Both the position numbers and the translations under genes were made by a program. The notes beneath the pieces were generated by a model. It had not been told where the DNA came from and did not search any database. It saw only the letters and a program-made list of their open reading frames with translations. A DNA stretch of 64,000 nucleotides from Nephrocerus scutellatus (Eukaryota > Arthropoda > Insecta > Diptera > Pipunculidae): the NCBI GenBank assembly GCA_947095585.1, contig OX352763.1, positions 61,413,016 to 61,477,015 of the forward strand. The letters are read 5' to 3'. Of the stretch, positions 63,250 through 64,000 are shown one piece after another (the first letter of the stretch is position 1; every line of letters starts with the position of its first letter).

Positions 63250-63365
63250 ACATTTTGAATACTGTTGTAACTACGAAAATTTTAACAACAAATTTTCGTC
63301 TAACACCCACTGCACGCACTAACAACAATTTTCGTCTTACACCCACTGTGCACGCACGAAGATTA
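63250..63365. repeat. Short direct repeat
   Basis: aacaacaaattttcgtctaacacccactgcacgcac (cited in parts: attttcgtct, acacccactg, cacgcac) occurs twice about 46 bp apart (63286 and 63325), at the joint between the LINE relic and gypsy sequence. Confidence 0.7.
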
Positions 63366-63810
63366 AACGATACAAATAAGCCCAGCGTAGCAACACAACA
63401 CGTGGGTGCAAACAAAGTCATCCAAGAGATGATGCGAGAGGTGTTCCAAATTGTGCGGCATAATATGGAGCGGGCAGCGCAAGACCAGGCAAGGCATATT
63501 AACTTGCGAAGGCGTCCCTGGGCCCCATCGATAGGACAAATGGTCTGAGTGAGACAACATCATTTGTCAAAATATAGCTAGAACTTTAACGCGAAACGGG
63601 CACCAAAGTATGAAGGACCATACCGCATAGAATCCTTCAAATCACCCGTAATCCTAGTGCTAGCCAAGGAGGGAGAAAGGAAGGAGCGAACCACTCATGT
63701 CAGCGATGTGAAGATTTACTACGAAACACCGCCGAGCCACCGAGAACAAAAGACATGCATGATCTATGCCATGGAATATGATAGTAAGGCACGCAACAAA
63801 AAATAAAGAA
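63366..63810 (+). pseudogene. Gypsy integrase C-terminal relic
   Basis: RHNMERAAQDQARHINLRRR, PWAPSIGQMV, a TGA in place of the usual Trp, then HHLSK, AKRAPKYEGPYRIESFKSPV, ILVLAKEGERK and TTHVSDVKIYYE. This is the Gag-Pol C-terminal segment after the integrase core in gypsy-type elements (the YxGPYxI and HVSDxK motifs). 63811-64000 is weakly coding-like and ends at the window edge without a recognisable motif. Confidence 0.75.
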
Positions 63811-64000
63811 GAAAGAACCGCTATTTCCACACCAATTCTATTCCCGACTGACCAGTGGAGGGGGAAGCGAGACCGAACGACATGACGGAGTGCGCGGATG
63901 GACAAGGAAGCTGAATATCTTCGAGAAAGCACATGTGATCGTGCCGGTGAACGAAAACAAAAACTGGTACCTGATAATAATTTGCAACCCAGGAGATGCC

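Larger units (their letters stand above)
52867..64000 (+). other. Probable TE-filled myosin-IX intron
   Basis: Exon 6 ends at a good donor (cag|gtaatt, 52867). The motor continuation expected next (an AREERNYH-type segment) is not found on the plus strand down to 64000. The stretch consists of gypsy, mariner, LOA-type LINE, CR1-like LINE, Pao and gypsy fragments. Either the intron exceeds 11 kb or the gene is broken here. Confidence 0.6.

Overview
This is an AT-rich eukaryotic window, almost certainly from an insect or other arthropod. It carries the first six coding exons of an unconventional myosin-IX gene (51563-52866), with short introns and GT/AG splice sites. Nearly everything else is transposable elements (TEs): Jockey-, CR1-, RTE- and LOA-type LINEs, Ty3/gypsy and BEL/Pao LTR elements, piggyBac, Tc1/mariner, P, hAT and PIF/Harbinger DNA elements, a Helitron, and tRNA-derived SINEs. 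No bacterial-style operons, rRNA or functional tRNA genes were seen. Every TE reading frame except a few short ones is broken. The species cannot be named from the sequence.

Layout. (1) 1-13.7 kb is a recent segmental-duplication cluster. Block A (1-4492) contains a decayed piggyBac copy, a SINE and a roughly 115 bp satellite. Its right part is repeated in tandem (4493-6385, period 1892 bp), a small piece recurs at 7481-7823, and the whole block recurs as block C (9598-13726). (2) 13.7-34.4 kb is a Russian-doll locus. One gypsy element (Gag with a SAP-like N-terminus) is interrupted by a Jockey LINE, a CR1-like LINE, a deletion-derivative P element, a second LINE 3' fragment and a zinc-knuckle LINE. 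The CR1-like LINE itself hosts an RTE, a small insertion and a Harbinger element. Most joints still show target-site duplications, so the order of insertion can be read. (3) 34.4-41.2 kb is a second copy of the same gypsy family, apparently sharing one LTR with the first. A CsRn1-type gypsy interrupts it and is itself interrupted by a hAT MITE. (4) 41.6-50.9 kb is a candidate Helitron interval with terminal TC/CTAG signatures on the minus strand. It holds a 118 bp minisatellite, an endonuclease relic, a BEL/Pao element, a 1.4 kb foldback and a Helitron Rep N-terminus. (5) 51.5-52.9 kb is the myosin-IX start. After exon 6 no further exon is visible, so 52.9-64 kb appears to be a TE-filled intron: gypsy, mariner, LOA-type LINE, CR1-like LINE, a Pao deletion derivative with both LTRs, and another gypsy integrase tail.

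The TE proteins form the usual modules: Gag/protease/RT/RNase H/integrase for LTR elements, zinc-binding ORF1 plus endonuclease/RT for LINEs, and DNA-binding domain plus catalytic domain for DNA elements. None looks complete. The closest to intact are the Jockey ORF2 (one single-base frameshift in about 880 codons) and the short P-element reading frames between perfect 29 bp inverted repeats. The only host gene with convincing constraint is myosin-IX.
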